IMG/VR virus record: IMGVR_UViG_3300027708_002199
Coordinates: 1-64,000 of that record
Source: a virus
Reading direction: 5' to 3' (one strand)
DNA length: 64,000 nt
The translations under genes were made by a program, and so were the position numbers. Of the stretch, positions 35,798 to 45,788 are shown piece after piece. Every line of letters starts with the position of its first letter. Within the stretch, counting starts at the first letter, position 1. The notes beneath the pieces were generated by a model. It saw only the letters and a program-made list of their open reading frames with translations, was not told the origin of the DNA and made no database searches.

Positions 35798-36802
35798 TTA
35801 TTTTTTGTTTGTTTTTGTTTTTTCTTTTCTTGTTAATTTCATAAATGGTTGGATGAAATATGTCCAAGCATCGTCCCCTTTTGGTAGGTATTTGAACAAC
35901 CCGTCCTCAACCATATACTTAATTAAGTTCTTGTAACTTCTACCCTCAATATCTAATTTTTCTGTAACTATTGATAGTATCTCTTCTTTGTCATCATCCC
36001 TCAATAAAGGATTAGATAAGTCAACAATCTGTTCATTAACTTGGAAAAATTCTTTTTCAAAGATACCTGATTTTGTTTTACCAGTTAAAAGGTTTTTTAG
36101 AGTTTGATTGTCTTTTTGTTCTTTTAACAAATCTTCCGCTCTTGTTAAAATATCGTTATAAGAAACTTCTTTTTCAAGTATCTCAGGAAAAAATTTAACT
36201 AAAGTTTTTTCACCCAAAAGATAGATACCTTCAATATTATCTGATTTATCACCAGTTAATATCTTTAATGTCTTCACGTTATAGTGTGGGAACTCAAAGT
36301 CATCAAATTTAATCTTATCCCCGTGTTTAAACGTAGCTTTAACTGATGGTGAGTATATGGACACCTTTTCGGAAATAAGTTGTGTTAAGTCTCTATCTGA
36401 TGAAAAAATTAATTTGTCTTCATTTTCAGATATTTGACAATAATAAGCAATTAAATCATCTGCCTCTCTTCCACTAATTTCTAATTGTCTTATATAGACC
36501 TCTTCCAAATATTGTTTGATACGATTTTTTTGTTTTAGGTAGGACATAAAGATAGCATCCTCCATAACCAATCGTCGGTTTTGTTTGTATTTGGGGTAAA
36601 GAATTCCACGTAAACTCGTGGAATCTTCACCATCCCAAAGTACTACCACCTTGTCAAAGTTTTGTTCGTTTATGAATTTACGAAGTGTATTCATAAAATG
36701 ATACAATGCTCCAATGTGTTCTCCATTGTGGAAGTAGTCCTTCACACCATGAAACCCAATTTTCATCAGATTGTTTCCGTCAACAAGTAGTGTTTTTTTC
36801 AC
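35798..36802 (-). CDS. rnh: 5'-3' nuclease, T4 RNase H/FEN-like
   Basis: 334 residues, close to T4 RNase H (305). Acidic metal-binding residues of the FEN family are visible: LLVDGNN at residues 5-11, VVLWDG, EADDLIAYY and FSSDRDLTQL. The helix-hairpin-helix-like part is ILTGDKSDNIEGI followed by GEKTLVKFFP. It removes RNA primers and flaps from lagging-strand fragments. It overlaps no gene but follows uvsX by 9 nt, inside one replication-recombination unit. Confidence 0.9.
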   Translation of the reverse strand: MKKTLLVDGNNLMKIGFHGVKDYFHNGEHIGALYHFMNTLRKFINEQNFDKVVVLWDGEDSTSLRGILYPKYKQNRRLVMEDAIFMSYLKQKNRIKQYLEEVYIRQLEISGREADDLIAYYCQISENEDKLIFSSDRDLTQLISEKVSIYSPSVKATFKHGDKIKFDDFEFPHYNVKTLKILTGDKSDNIEGIYLLGEKTLVKFFPEILEKEVSYNDILTRAEDLLKEQKDNQTLKNLLTGKTKSGIFEKEFFQVNEQIVDLSNPLLRDDDKEEILSIVTEKLDIEGRSYKNLIKYMVEDGLFKYLPKGDDAWTYFIQPFMKLTRKEKTKTNKK

Positions 36803-36811
36803 GAACTAAAA

Positions 36812-37810
36812 TTAAAATGGTTCGTTTTCGTTTGCAAAAGTTTCTTCAGATTCATCAAGAGTAATTTCTCCAGTACCTGAAAGAATTGCGTTCCAATACT
36901 GTGAATATTCTTTTTTGTATTTTTCAAGAGCATCTTTATCGTCAACAATATATCCTTGTGGTGTTGCAATAATCTTACCATCTTTATATCCTAATCCATT
37001 AATATGGTTTTTTAGGACAGATATTTTTGTTCTGATGGCGTAAGATACCGTTCTACCATTTTTAGTTGCGGTAATGTGATTGATGCCAGCGTTTTTCTGA
37101 TTACCAAACAAGAATACAAGAGCAGACGCTAACCAAAGAGCCTCACCACCTTTTGCCTTGATTGTTGGTTGTCCAAATGGATTGTCAGGTAATTCAACCC
37201 AAGGTTGATTAACTACCACCATTGTATTTGTGTATGGATAATCTTCCTTACGAGATTTAGTAATACGAGCTTGAATACCCATACCAATCTTATCTGCTAA
37301 TACAGATGCATTATGTTGTTTTCCACCCTTACCGTCAAATGTCATCTTACAAGGAACCGAACCGACTGAATCCCAAAGGAAACAAAGAGAATAAGGAATA
37401 TTACCTTTTTCTTGTTCGTCTAATAGTTCGTTAATGTAATCGGTAACTTGTTCAATATAGTCAAAATTATCGTTAAAGATAAACTGACCATCCCATTCAC
37501 CGTCAACCATTTCAGCATTAAGACCAAGTTCTACTGCGTGGTTCCAGCTCCATTTTTTCTCGGTGATAACAAAAACAGGCAAATGCCCCTTCTGCTGAGC
37601 AGACACAGCGGCCTTGACAAGCGCAGTCGTTTTTGAAGAGTTCGAGTGACCCAAGAACATGTTGATGTTACCCAAAGCAGGACCAGGTAAACCGCAACTA
37701 TTATGGAAAGCTTCACCGACTTCATAAAACTCGGTTTCTTTATATTTTGTTTTTGTGGAATATTTGTCTTTGATTGCATCTAATGAAAATTCTTTTTTCT
37801 TTATTGCCAT
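36812..37810 (-). CDS. uvsX: UvsX-like RecA-family recombinase
   Basis: 332 residues. Strand exchange in recombination-dependent replication. The ATP-binding loop is GHSNSSKTT at residues 54-62. It lacks the usual Gly before Lys, a deviation also seen in T4 UvsX. Then VITEKKWSWNHAVELG, SLCFLWDSVGSVP for Walker B, and NTMVVVNQPWVELP with GGEALWLASALVF as DNA-loop and core regions. The acidic C-terminus (EITLDESEETFANENEPF) is typical. First gene of the uvsX-rnh-150-aa unit. No TATTTAT motif lies upstream; the 85-nt gap holds only the gp32 terminator and an A/T-rich leader with no promoter I can identify. Confidence 0.9.
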   Translation of the reverse strand: MAIKKKEFSLDAIKDKYSTKTKYKETEFYEVGEAFHNSCGLPGPALGNINMFLGHSNSSKTTALVKAAVSAQQKGHLPVFVITEKKWSWNHAVELGLNAEMVDGEWDGQFIFNDNFDYIEQVTDYINELLDEQEKGNIPYSLCFLWDSVGSVPCKMTFDGKGGKQHNASVLADKIGMGIQARITKSRKEDYPYTNTMVVVNQPWVELPDNPFGQPTIKAKGGEALWLASALVFLFGNQKNAGINHITATKNGRTVSYAIRTKISVLKNHINGLGYKDGKIIATPQGYIVDDKDALEKYKKEYSQYWNAILSGTGEITLDESEETFANENEPF

Positions 37811-37848
37811 AAATGTCTATGATTTAGTTTGTTTGTAGTTTAAAAATA

Positions 37849-37889
37849 GCAAAGGTTGGACACTTTGTGTATATTAGTGTCCAACCTTT
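37849..37889 (-). terminator. Strong hairpin terminator after gp32
   Basis: A perfect 14-bp stem pairs 37851-37864 with 37876-37889 around an 11-nt loop. On the minus strand it is followed by a broken T run (CTATTTTT), so it can end gp32 transcripts. It is the strongest hairpin in the window. Confidence 0.75.
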
Positions 37890-37895
37890 TATAAA

Positions 37896-38735
37896 TTAGA
37901 ATGGTAAATCACCATCCGGCTCAGACTCAGCCTGTGGGTCAACATATGAACCACCGATAGTACCTTCGTCAGATGAACTATCACCATAAACGTATTTACC
38001 TAAATCAGATGACCATCTTGGAGTTTCTCCACGAGCAATTGCTTCCAAATACTCAACAGGTTTTTTAGAGTAAACATCCGCCCAAGTAAGTGGGTCTTCA
38101 GTCCAAGCTTTAGCCGTCTCAGCATCTGTATGAACAGGTGATGGGTCGTCATGCATAACAGTCTGAATAACTGTATAAGTTGCACCTTTAGGAGTTTTTG
38201 CTTTAGCCAACTCAATGATTAAATCACGTCCATTAACAGGGTCAGTGATATCACCTTTAGCCTTCCAAATTGGAATGATTTTGTCAAGGATACCTTCGTT
38301 CTTGTAGTTATGTTTAAAACGCCAGAACTTAACTCCGTCCGCCTCGTTATCACGGTCAACCACTTTAACGATATAGAATTTACGTGGCTTATATGCCTTT
38401 GCAAGTTCTTTATCCGATTCTTTACCTGTCGACATTAATTCATCATGAATTTCAGTCAAAGGTGAACGCTCGTTGTCGTTTTTTCCTGGGTCATAGATTT
38501 TATTCCATTTACCCTCAACTTGTACTTCGTGGTACCATACTTCTTTGAAGGGTGATGACCCGTCAGGTGTAGGTAGAATACGAAGACGTTTTTGTCCTGA
38601 GTTCTCATTTTGCGTCAAGATTGCCGCAAAATATTTTTTCATTCTGTCTTCTTGAGACATTTTGTTTGCAGAGTTACCTCCGCTTTTCGCTTTTTCGTAC
38701 TGAGCGAGTACAGCATCTAAAGAATTTGTCGCCAT
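37896..38735 (-). CDS. gp32: gp32-like single-stranded-DNA-binding protein
   Basis: 279 residues, near T4 gp32 (301). N-terminal Lys/Arg region (SQEDRMKKYFAAIL), OB-like core (KRLRILPTPDGSSPFKEVWYHE, KFYIVKVVDR, FWRFKHNY) and an acidic, flexible C-terminal tail ending SEPDGDLPF, the protein-interaction tip shared with SSB-type proteins. There is no Cys in the whole protein, so the zinc site of T4 gp32 is absent. It coats ssDNA and binds UvsX and replication proteins. It is a single-gene unit with its own host-like promoter upstream and a strong terminator downstream, consistent with abundant expression. The gp32 assignment rests on size, tail and context. Confidence 0.8.
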   Translation of the reverse strand: MATNSLDAVLAQYEKAKSGGNSANKMSQEDRMKKYFAAILTQNENSGQKRLRILPTPDGSSPFKEVWYHEVQVEGKWNKIYDPGKNDNERSPLTEIHDELMSTGKESDKELAKAYKPRKFYIVKVVDRDNEADGVKFWRFKHNYKNEGILDKIIPIWKAKGDITDPVNGRDLIIELAKAKTPKGATYTVIQTVMHDDPSPVHTDAETAKAWTEDPLTWADVYSKKPVEYLEAIARGETPRWSSDLGKYVYGDSSSDEGTIGGSYVDPQAESEPDGDLPF

Positions 38736-38764
38736 TTTGTTTGTATAATTTATTAGTTAATATT

Positions 38765-38796
38765 CAAGTATAAGTGTGTCAGCCGTGATAGTCAAA
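38765..38796 (-). promoter_or_regulatory. Bacteroidota-type promoter for gp32
   Basis: On the minus strand TTTG (38796-38793) and TATACTTG (38772-38765) are 20 nt apart. The Bacteroidota housekeeping consensus is TTTG, 19-21 nt, TAnnTTTG; there is one mismatch. Transcription would start about 30 nt before ATG 38735. No TATTTAT motif is present here. Confidence 0.55.
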
Positions 38797-38804
38797 CTTG
38801 AAAT

Positions 38805-39491
38805 TTAGAATTTCAAAGGTTTGTATTGTGATTCTTCTCCGTAATCGTTGAAGGTTGTTTTAATTTCTGAGGGGGTATAACTTTCAACGTCATCAGTAGT
38901 TAAAACATACTCATTTTTTCCCGATTTTTCCATGTCTTCTTCTTTATCAACGAAGAAATCTGACAATTTTTGATTAAACGGTCCTGAGTCTAAACTTCTT
39001 AATTCAAGTTTTTCTTGAGGAGTTTTTTCTCTATATTGTTCAATCTTTGATTCGATATCATTTAATTTTGTAAAAATACTTCCCATATCATTTAATTTTG
39101 ATTCTAAATTAGAAAGTTGATTAAATAGATTATTAAAATATTCTTCTTGTTTTGTTTCAATATTTTTTTGTGATTTTACTAAATCAGTAATTTCTAATTC
39201 TTCAGTACCTGTTTCCTCAGAACTTTCGTCCCCAACTTTTTCAACATCAGGGTCATTTGTAATATCAACAGGTTCCGCAGTCGGAGGTGTTGTTGATGCG
39301 GTATCCGTACCTGCATCAGGTGCTGGTGGTAAAGCTCCCGCATCAGGTGATGGAGGAGTTGCTAATGGGTCACCTTCTGCTGGTGCTGCAAATGGGTCAG
39401 TTGTGGCATCTTGCTCTGTGATATAATTATTAATTTTATTATATCTTCTTAACTCTTCAATAATTGTTTGTGAAATTGCCATTTTATCCAT
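38805..39491 (-). CDS. Unknown protein with Pro/Ala linker and coiled coil (228 aa)
   Basis: Not recognised. Residues 1-26 form an amphipathic stretch (ISQTIIEELRRYNKINNYITE) ending in I-T-E, the L/I-x-E pattern cut by T4-type head proteases. Residues about 27-85 are Pro, Ala, Asp and Thr rich and disordered. Residues about 100-160 are a likely coiled coil (KQEEYFNNLFNQLSNLESKL). The C-terminus is acidic with YGEESQYKPLKF. It overlaps the upstream 74-residue gene by 8 nt; ATG 39482 is an alternative start. Candidate internal-head or scaffold-like protein (inference). Confidence 0.6.
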   Translation of the reverse strand: MDKMAISQTIIEELRRYNKINNYITEQDATTDPFAAPAEGDPLATPPSPDAGALPPAPDAGTDTASTTPPTAEPVDITNDPDVEKVGDESSEETGTEELEITDLVKSQKNIETKQEEYFNNLFNQLSNLESKLNDMGSIFTKLNDIESKIEQYREKTPQEKLELRSLDSGPFNQKLSDFFVDKEEDMEKSGKNEYVLTTDDVESYTPSEIKTTFNDYGEESQYKPLKF

Positions 39492-39708
39492 TTAATAATT
39501 GTTTGAAACCTTGTGTTGTTTCTACGTTTATTTTTTTATTAGTATAAAGAGTATTGTTAACTCTTTCAATTAATCCGTCTTTCATTCTGATTGTGTAACA
39601 ATCTCCTGTATCTAAATCACATACTTCTTTGAAACCATTACCTTTATCTGTTTCAGTAATTCTTGTACTTTTTCCAAGATATCTGTCTAAAATTTCTTTA
39701 GTGCCCAT
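39484..39708 (-). CDS. Small hypothetical protein (74 aa)
   Basis: Not recognised. It starts MGTKEILDRYLGKSTRITET and has VCDLDTGDCYTIRMKDGLIE, a short beta-hairpin-like motif with two Cys. No signal peptide. First gene of a two-gene unit: a motif lies 14 nt upstream and its end overlaps the 228-residue gene, so the two proteins probably act together. Confidence 0.6.
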   Translation of the reverse strand: MGTKEILDRYLGKSTRITETDKGNGFKEVCDLDTGDCYTIRMKDGLIERVNNTLYTNKKINVETTQGFKQLLNG

Positions 39709-39722
39709 AATTGTTTTTTATT

Positions 39723-39729
39723 ATAAATA
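39723..39729 (-). promoter_or_regulatory. TATTTAT motif before the 74-aa gene
   Basis: ATATTTAT, 14 nt before ATG 39708, in the gap after the hub gene. Confidence 0.6.
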
Positions 39730-39737
39730 TATCTCTA

Positions 39738-42700
39738 TTATAAAGAGTTTAATTTTGTCTCAAAATACTTTTTAATAATATTTTGTAACTTTTTTAAGTC
39801 ATTAGCGTTACTAGTTTTAAAAGTATCATAATCGATATTTGTTGTGTACGGATAGTATTTTAAATAACATTTCGCAAATTCTTCAGCATATTTTTCAGAA
39901 TTTACAAAATTAACAACATCTCTTTTAAAGATTGAACCAAACCTAGCATCTAATAATTTTATACTGTTTTCGAAATTTTCAAAAACAAAATATCCCTGAC
40001 TAACATTTTTAATTTTTAAACAAATATATTGTTTATCAACAATAAATTGTTTATTTGTACCTCCAATAATATCTGTAGTCGCGGGTATATTTCCTAAATT
40101 ATAATTATAACTTGTTAATCCACTATCATTATTATTACCATTTTCTAAAAGTATTAAAGTATAAATTAATTTTTTTCTTTCTAAGTCACCAATTAAGTTA
40201 GATATTATAATTTTAATTTCAGAATAAGTCGGGGTTTGTGTTGTTGTGGTAGTAATCGCAAAATCAGAAAGTGTTGCGGAAGTAAGTACACAATTTGAAG
40301 TTGACGGATTAGGTTGATTGTTGATATTATCAATAACAATTGCTGAAATTTCACTTTGTGTTCTATTAGGTAATGGAGTTATTGTATTTTGAGATGTTTT
40401 ACTTTGAGCTATTATATTTTGTAAAAGTTCTCGTTTAATAGTTTGTAACAGTTGGTCGACTGTTGGTAACGTAAAGACACTCATTCTTGTTCCAGTAAAA
40501 CTTGTATCAAAATTACCAACACCTATAGTATGTGAAACACTTGTAATTAAATACGTCCCACCAAATAAAGGCATATTTCTTAGAATAAAATACATCATAG
40601 GTTGTATCATAACATTACCAAATGTATTAACTGACGCTTCATAACTTCTTAATTTAAACAAATTATATAATGAAACGTTTTGAGTCGATGTTTTTACCCC
40701 ATTTTGTAAATTAGCAATATCATATTCAGCTCTTAAAGATTCACTTGTTGGTTTACCCAAATCTTGCGAAACAGTAATATTTTTAAAAACACTCTGATTT
40801 TGAAGTCCAAAATCAACCGCAAACCCGACTACTTTATTTGATAATCCGTAATCATTTTTATCGGTTAATTTGTCAACCAATGGTTGTTGAGCTGCTCGTT
40901 TTAAATCAAATCCATCATCATTATATCCGTTTGCAATATCAGGATTTGGTAATTGTTTAGATGATTGGTCAACATACATACATACAAATTTTGTTTTTGT
41001 TGACTGATAATCAACAGTATTAAAAGTCCCAAATAAAGAATCCGCAAAACTAGTTGCTCCAGGTGTTTGTGGTTGAGCATCTAAACTTGGACTGTTAACA
41101 CCGTAAAAATTAATATATCCGGGAATTACGAATGGTTGAAAGTGGTGGTCTAAAACTATTGATTCGATTATAGAATATAAGTTACTATTAACTGACTTTA
41201 AATAATCTTTAACTTTAAAAACATCAACATAAATTTTATCACCTATATTTCTGTTAGCCCTATCAACAAATAAAAAATCTTCAAATAAAGTGTCAGAGTT
41301 GTAGTTAGTACCTGCCACCCATGTATCATTAACTGATTTAAACTTTTCATATTTTTCAACTCTTGGTTGTAAACCATCTGTAGGTGCCATTTCAGAACCG
41401 TACGCATTTATTTTTGGGGAAACTGATAACCCTTTTGATAACTCAATAAAAGTTGAATTGAATAATTTTGATAGTTCACTATTAAAGGTTGTTAGAATTG
41501 AATCTATATTTGATTTAAATGTATCACTATTAAAAATTCCATTTTTATATTGTTGTAATTTTTTAGTTGCAAAAACTTTAATTACATTTTGATAATAAAT
41601 AATGTTAGTCGTTGTAAACTCAACATTCATTGTTGGAAAAAAATCAGTTATAAATGAACCATTATCACTATAAACTAATTCAGGTATAGTTGAAAACCCA
41701 ACATACAATTCTAAAGCTTTCCAAGCTTCGGGATATAACAATTGTGAATTAGATAATGTTGTAGTCCCTCCTGAAGTTGGTAATGAGTTATTAATGTAAC
41801 CACCAGGTGGTGTAGTATTTAATAATGGATTTGAGGATACACTACTAAAAATTCTTTTGTCATATTTTTTAGGGTTACCAATTGAAATTAATTTATTATA
41901 ACTAATGTGTGTGTTTAAAACATCAGTAAGGGTATACATTTGAGCAAATTGTATAGATAACATATCAGTGATTGTTATGTTTTCAGGTAAATAATTTGTA
42001 CTTAAAATACCTTTTAATACATTGTGAAATTTTTCTTTTTGAGTGTTTTTTTGAATTGATTTTGTATAATTTAAAAATATGTTTTCCAAACTATCTAACT
42101 CATCTTTTGAAAAAATTGAAAATATCTCCTCAATTGAATCGTACTCATCCTCCGCGAATAATTCAAATGACGATTGTGTATCAGTTCCACCCGTGTATAT
42201 TTTTTTCAAATATTTGTCAGGAGGATTAATTGTAAATTGTGTGGTATCAAAATAACCATAATTAGGCCCTCCCCATAATAATCTAACGCTACCATTATAC
42301 ATACTTGGGTTATCAACTAATGAAGTTCTTGTAAAACCGCTTCCTGAAGAATAATTTATAATTTCAGCAATTAATTGATTATTTGTTGATGAGGGCATTG
42401 TGTCGTATAAACCAAACGACGGTGTAATCACATACTTGTCATTTTGAATATCTTTAACTAAGACACTAATAGTATTTATTCTAACACTTTTTGTATTACC
42501 CGGTGTTGTAATAATATCAGACCCTATCGTTGTTCCTGAACCATCTAAAATCCAAATATTACCTGATGTAATACCATCATTAATCTTATTTTGAATATTA
42601 ATTGTAGTATCTGTTGATGAAAATAAATTAACACCATTAACCAAATAATAAAAATCATTTATTAATTTTGGATAAAACCCTAAAGTAAATCCTTGTGAAG

Positions 42701-45700
42701 AGAGAACATCTTGTTGTAAAACAATCGTGTTATTTTGGATGATATATGGTGTATTTACCTGTCCATTAACAGGGTCATAGTTATTAGCATAATCAAAGTT
42801 ATTCCAAATATTTGACAAAATATCAACACCATTTTCTTTCCAATTTTTATATCTATACCATATAGAACCAAGTTTTGCAATCCACGGAAGTGGTAGTGCG
42901 TGTACACCTGAATATTTTTTTAATGTTGTTGATATGAAATTATTTTTAACACTATTTGCCGTGTCATTTAAAGTATATCTTTCTTTTGTTGTTGTTAGAG
43001 GTAAACTATTTAAAAATAAATAAGAGGCACTTATATATGGATGGTCAGAATCATTTCTTTCATTTTCAATACCTTCTTGTATTGCGTTAATAAAATATGG
43101 TGTGTTAAGGATTGAAGTTGTTTGAGATTGTGTAAATTGTGAGTTAGTACAAGTTACTTTACCCTCAGTAAAAACATAATCTTTAACTTTTCTATTTGTG
43201 TAAAATGTATTTAAATTTAATGTTTCAGTATCAATTATATTACTTTTAATTTTTAAATTAACAATAGGTTGATTAGGTAATTTACTATTATATCCTGATA
43301 TACCGATAGCATCATTTATATCATAATTTGATATTTTTTTACTAAAATCATTATAAAATAATGAAGATTTTGTACTATATATAATATCTTTTGTTAAAAT
43401 TGAGCCATTTTCTAAATTATTTTTACACCAATTTAAATTAATAAATGGATATATATCTAAAGAATTATTAGTATATGCATTATTTTTTATAGTATCCTCA
43501 ACTAATTTTATAGTTTTTTTTAAAACTAAAACACTTTGTTCTGGTAAATCTTTATCTAAAATTTTAAAAGAATTATTAACTTCGTTAATTAAATATGGTA
43601 CAGTAAGAAATCCATTTGAATATTTTGCATAACTAACAGAAAAAGAAGATAATAATTCGTTAAATGATGTTACAGTTCTGTATTTTCCATTTTTAAGAAT
43701 ATTAGTAATTCCACCATTATCATTTTTTAAAGCTTCTTTCATATTTTCAAACTCAGTTTGGCTTAAAAAAGGGAGAATAGTGTTAAATCCTAAATCACCT
43801 GAAAATCCATTAAGATTTACAATTAATTGTAATCTCTCCATAATTTCAAAGAAAAAATCAGGTACTGATAAATTACTATACGAGATATTTGATGGTATGG
43901 TATCAAATCCTGAAATTAAATTTCTTAAAATGACATTTGTATTTTGTTGTGATTGAGTGGTATTAGGAGGGATTTGTCTCAAAATAAAACTTTTAGTATA
44001 TTCCTCAACAAATTCTACTTCAGGCCATGCCTCATAATCATCTCCACCAGTTTGATTTATATAATTTGGGTCACCAGGATATTGTATTTCAAATTTTTCA
44101 ACACCATCAATTATTTTACCAACAACATATTGAGGCCAAGGGTAAACGATAGGATTAATTTGATTTTCTTTTTTGTCAAAACCACCAATACTTTGTTGTC
44201 TTTTTGGATTTTCTCTTTGGTTAAATGCCTTAGTATGAACATCTTCTAGTAGTAATAAATACGCTTCTGCGGATGCCATGAGAACTCCAATAATATTTCT
44301 AATAGTAGGTTGAAATCCAATACCTGAAGGCGATTTTAATATTTCCGACAGTTGGTCTGAAAGACTAATTTCTAATTCTTCTTTATAAGAATTTAATTTT
44401 GTTTTAATTTTTTGAATGTAATTGGTAAATCCGTTTTTACCCTGATTAGTAAATATAAAAGGATTACTTTTATTCTTAAATACGAGTTCTTGAATTTCAA
44501 CACCTAAATCATCTATTTGTTGTTGTGTTACAGTAGCATTTCCGTATCTTTTTAATCTTGTTTTTTCATAGTCAAAATAAGACTCAGATATAGTTGGTCT
44601 TAAAGAGTTCAAAATATCATCACTTTTAAGTGGAATACTATATAAACCACCCGAATCCCCAAATGTTACATTCTTGTTAAGAATTGTAATTTTACTTTCA
44701 ATTTTTGATTTTAAATCCGTATATGCTTCATTTAAACTATCGTCTAAAAGGTATGTATATACGTTAATATTTCCAGTACCTTCTTTTATAACAAATAACT
44801 TTTCTAAATTGAGCCATTTGTTAAACCAAGACTCGTTGTATAAAACTATCTCAGAATTTAATTCATCTAATGTTTTTAAATATTTTTCATAATCAGTTAA
44901 TGGGTTTAGTGAAACTTGACCTAAATTTTCTAAACTAGTGTTAATAAAAGTATCTAATTTTTCAATTAATGATTGTACTGTTAATTCAGGAAAATCTTGA
45001 GGTAATAAACCTTTTGATTTATATTTTTTATAAACTTCAATAATTTTATCATTACCTAAAAATGTTGTCGACGTTGAAAAGTTTTGTGTAACATTATTAT
45101 CAACAACAACACCATTATTAGAGTTGTCAATTTTAGTTGTTTGATACATTTGAGGGACCGCATATAAATCAGTCATAAACAAATCTTTTAAAACTGAAAA
45201 TGTAAACGATTTAAAAGTTAATGTTATTTCAAAATTTCCTGTCGATGAATTGAATGCCCCATGAAATTTAGTTAGTAATAATTGATATCTAATTGCTTTA
45301 CCATACCATCCTTTTAATGTTAAATAAAAAACAGGATACGGTAAGTTAAAAAACGCAGAATATATTGAGTCGTTCCCACTTTCAAACAAGGCTCTCCCTC
45401 TTACGTCCTCTAAATTTACTGTGAATTCAGCAGTATATGGTTGAGTTACTTTATAACTAATTTGAGTAATACCTAATAACTCACCATTTATTTCATCAGC
45501 TTTTCTGGATTGTGATTGTAATTCAGTCCATTTAGTACTTAAATAATCTTCACCAGTAGGTTTTAAAAAATTGATTTTACCAAGACCTAATGTTCTAAGT
45601 TGCTTATCTCCACTACCAACAATTAATTTACTTCTAGCCTGTAAGTTACATTCTAAATTAGCATACATTACTAATTCTTCTTGAGCAATGTTTCTATCAC

Positions 45701-45788
45701 TTACCTGTCCATTAGGTAAATCAACTTTATTAGGGTCAACTACAAAAATATTTTGATAGTCGTTTTCAATATGTATATTATCTGCCAT
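39738..45788 (-). CDS. Giant baseplate hub protein with C-terminal lytic-like domain
   Basis: 2016 residues. The N-terminal 230 residues read like the first tube-like domain of gp27/gpD hubs (VTQPYTAEFTVNLEDVRG, YPVFYLTLKGWYGKAIRYQ, TLTFKSFTF). A second hub signature lies near residues 1740-1770 (FGGTYLITSVSHTIGVGNF). The long middle is Asn/Ile/Lys-rich and unrecognised. The last about 160 residues resemble a GH73-type glucosaminidase: LILLENGNNN (Glu1882 as candidate catalytic residue), YNYNLGNI, YFVFENFENSIKLL and KYAEEFAKCYLKYYP. In T4 the hub gp27 and lysozyme gp5 are separate, so this would be a fusion. The lytic domain is inference. It follows the LysM gene with an 11-nt overlap. Confidence 0.65.
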   Translation of the reverse strand: MADNIHIENDYQNIFVVDPNKVDLPNGQVSDRNIAQEELVMYANLECNLQARSKLIVGSGDKQLRTLGLGKINFLKPTGEDYLSTKWTELQSQSRKADEINGELLGITQISYKVTQPYTAEFTVNLEDVRGRALFESGNDSIYSAFFNLPYPVFYLTLKGWYGKAIRYQLLLTKFHGAFNSSTGNFEITLTFKSFTFSVLKDLFMTDLYAVPQMYQTTKIDNSNNGVVVDNNVTQNFSTSTTFLGNDKIIEVYKKYKSKGLLPQDFPELTVQSLIEKLDTFINTSLENLGQVSLNPLTDYEKYLKTLDELNSEIVLYNESWFNKWLNLEKLFVIKEGTGNINVYTYLLDDSLNEAYTDLKSKIESKITILNKNVTFGDSGGLYSIPLKSDDILNSLRPTISESYFDYEKTRLKRYGNATVTQQQIDDLGVEIQELVFKNKSNPFIFTNQGKNGFTNYIQKIKTKLNSYKEELEISLSDQLSEILKSPSGIGFQPTIRNIIGVLMASAEAYLLLLEDVHTKAFNQRENPKRQQSIGGFDKKENQINPIVYPWPQYVVGKIIDGVEKFEIQYPGDPNYINQTGGDDYEAWPEVEFVEEYTKSFILRQIPPNTTQSQQNTNVILRNLISGFDTIPSNISYSNLSVPDFFFEIMERLQLIVNLNGFSGDLGFNTILPFLSQTEFENMKEALKNDNGGITNILKNGKYRTVTSFNELLSSFSVSYAKYSNGFLTVPYLINEVNNSFKILDKDLPEQSVLVLKKTIKLVEDTIKNNAYTNNSLDIYPFINLNWCKNNLENGSILTKDIIYSTKSSLFYNDFSKKISNYDINDAIGISGYNSKLPNQPIVNLKIKSNIIDTETLNLNTFYTNRKVKDYVFTEGKVTCTNSQFTQSQTTSILNTPYFINAIQEGIENERNDSDHPYISASYLFLNSLPLTTTKERYTLNDTANSVKNNFISTTLKKYSGVHALPLPWIAKLGSIWYRYKNWKENGVDILSNIWNNFDYANNYDPVNGQVNTPYIIQNNTIVLQQDVLSSQGFTLGFYPKLINDFYYLVNGVNLFSSTDTTINIQNKINDGITSGNIWILDGSGTTIGSDIITTPGNTKSVRINTISVLVKDIQNDKYVITPSFGLYDTMPSSTNNQLIAEIINYSSGSGFTRTSLVDNPSMYNGSVRLLWGGPNYGYFDTTQFTINPPDKYLKKIYTGGTDTQSSFELFAEDEYDSIEEIFSIFSKDELDSLENIFLNYTKSIQKNTQKEKFHNVLKGILSTNYLPENITITDMLSIQFAQMYTLTDVLNTHISYNKLISIGNPKKYDKRIFSSVSSNPLLNTTPPGGYINNSLPTSGGTTTLSNSQLLYPEAWKALELYVGFSTIPELVYSDNGSFITDFFPTMNVEFTTTNIIYYQNVIKVFATKKLQQYKNGIFNSDTFKSNIDSILTTFNSELSKLFNSTFIELSKGLSVSPKINAYGSEMAPTDGLQPRVEKYEKFKSVNDTWVAGTNYNSDTLFEDFLFVDRANRNIGDKIYVDVFKVKDYLKSVNSNLYSIIESIVLDHHFQPFVIPGYINFYGVNSPSLDAQPQTPGATSFADSLFGTFNTVDYQSTKTKFVCMYVDQSSKQLPNPDIANGYNDDGFDLKRAAQQPLVDKLTDKNDYGLSNKVVGFAVDFGLQNQSVFKNITVSQDLGKPTSESLRAEYDIANLQNGVKTSTQNVSLYNLFKLRSYEASVNTFGNVMIQPMMYFILRNMPLFGGTYLITSVSHTIGVGNFDTSFTGTRMSVFTLPTVDQLLQTIKRELLQNIIAQSKTSQNTITPLPNRTQSEISAIVIDNINNQPNPSTSNCVLTSATLSDFAITTTTTQTPTYSEIKIIISNLIGDLERKKLIYTLILLENGNNNDSGLTSYNYNLGNIPATTDIIGGTNKQFIVDKQYICLKIKNVSQGYFVFENFENSIKLLDARFGSIFKRDVVNFVNSEKYAEEFAKCYLKYYPYTTNIDYDTFKTSNANDLKKLQNIIKKYFETKLNSL

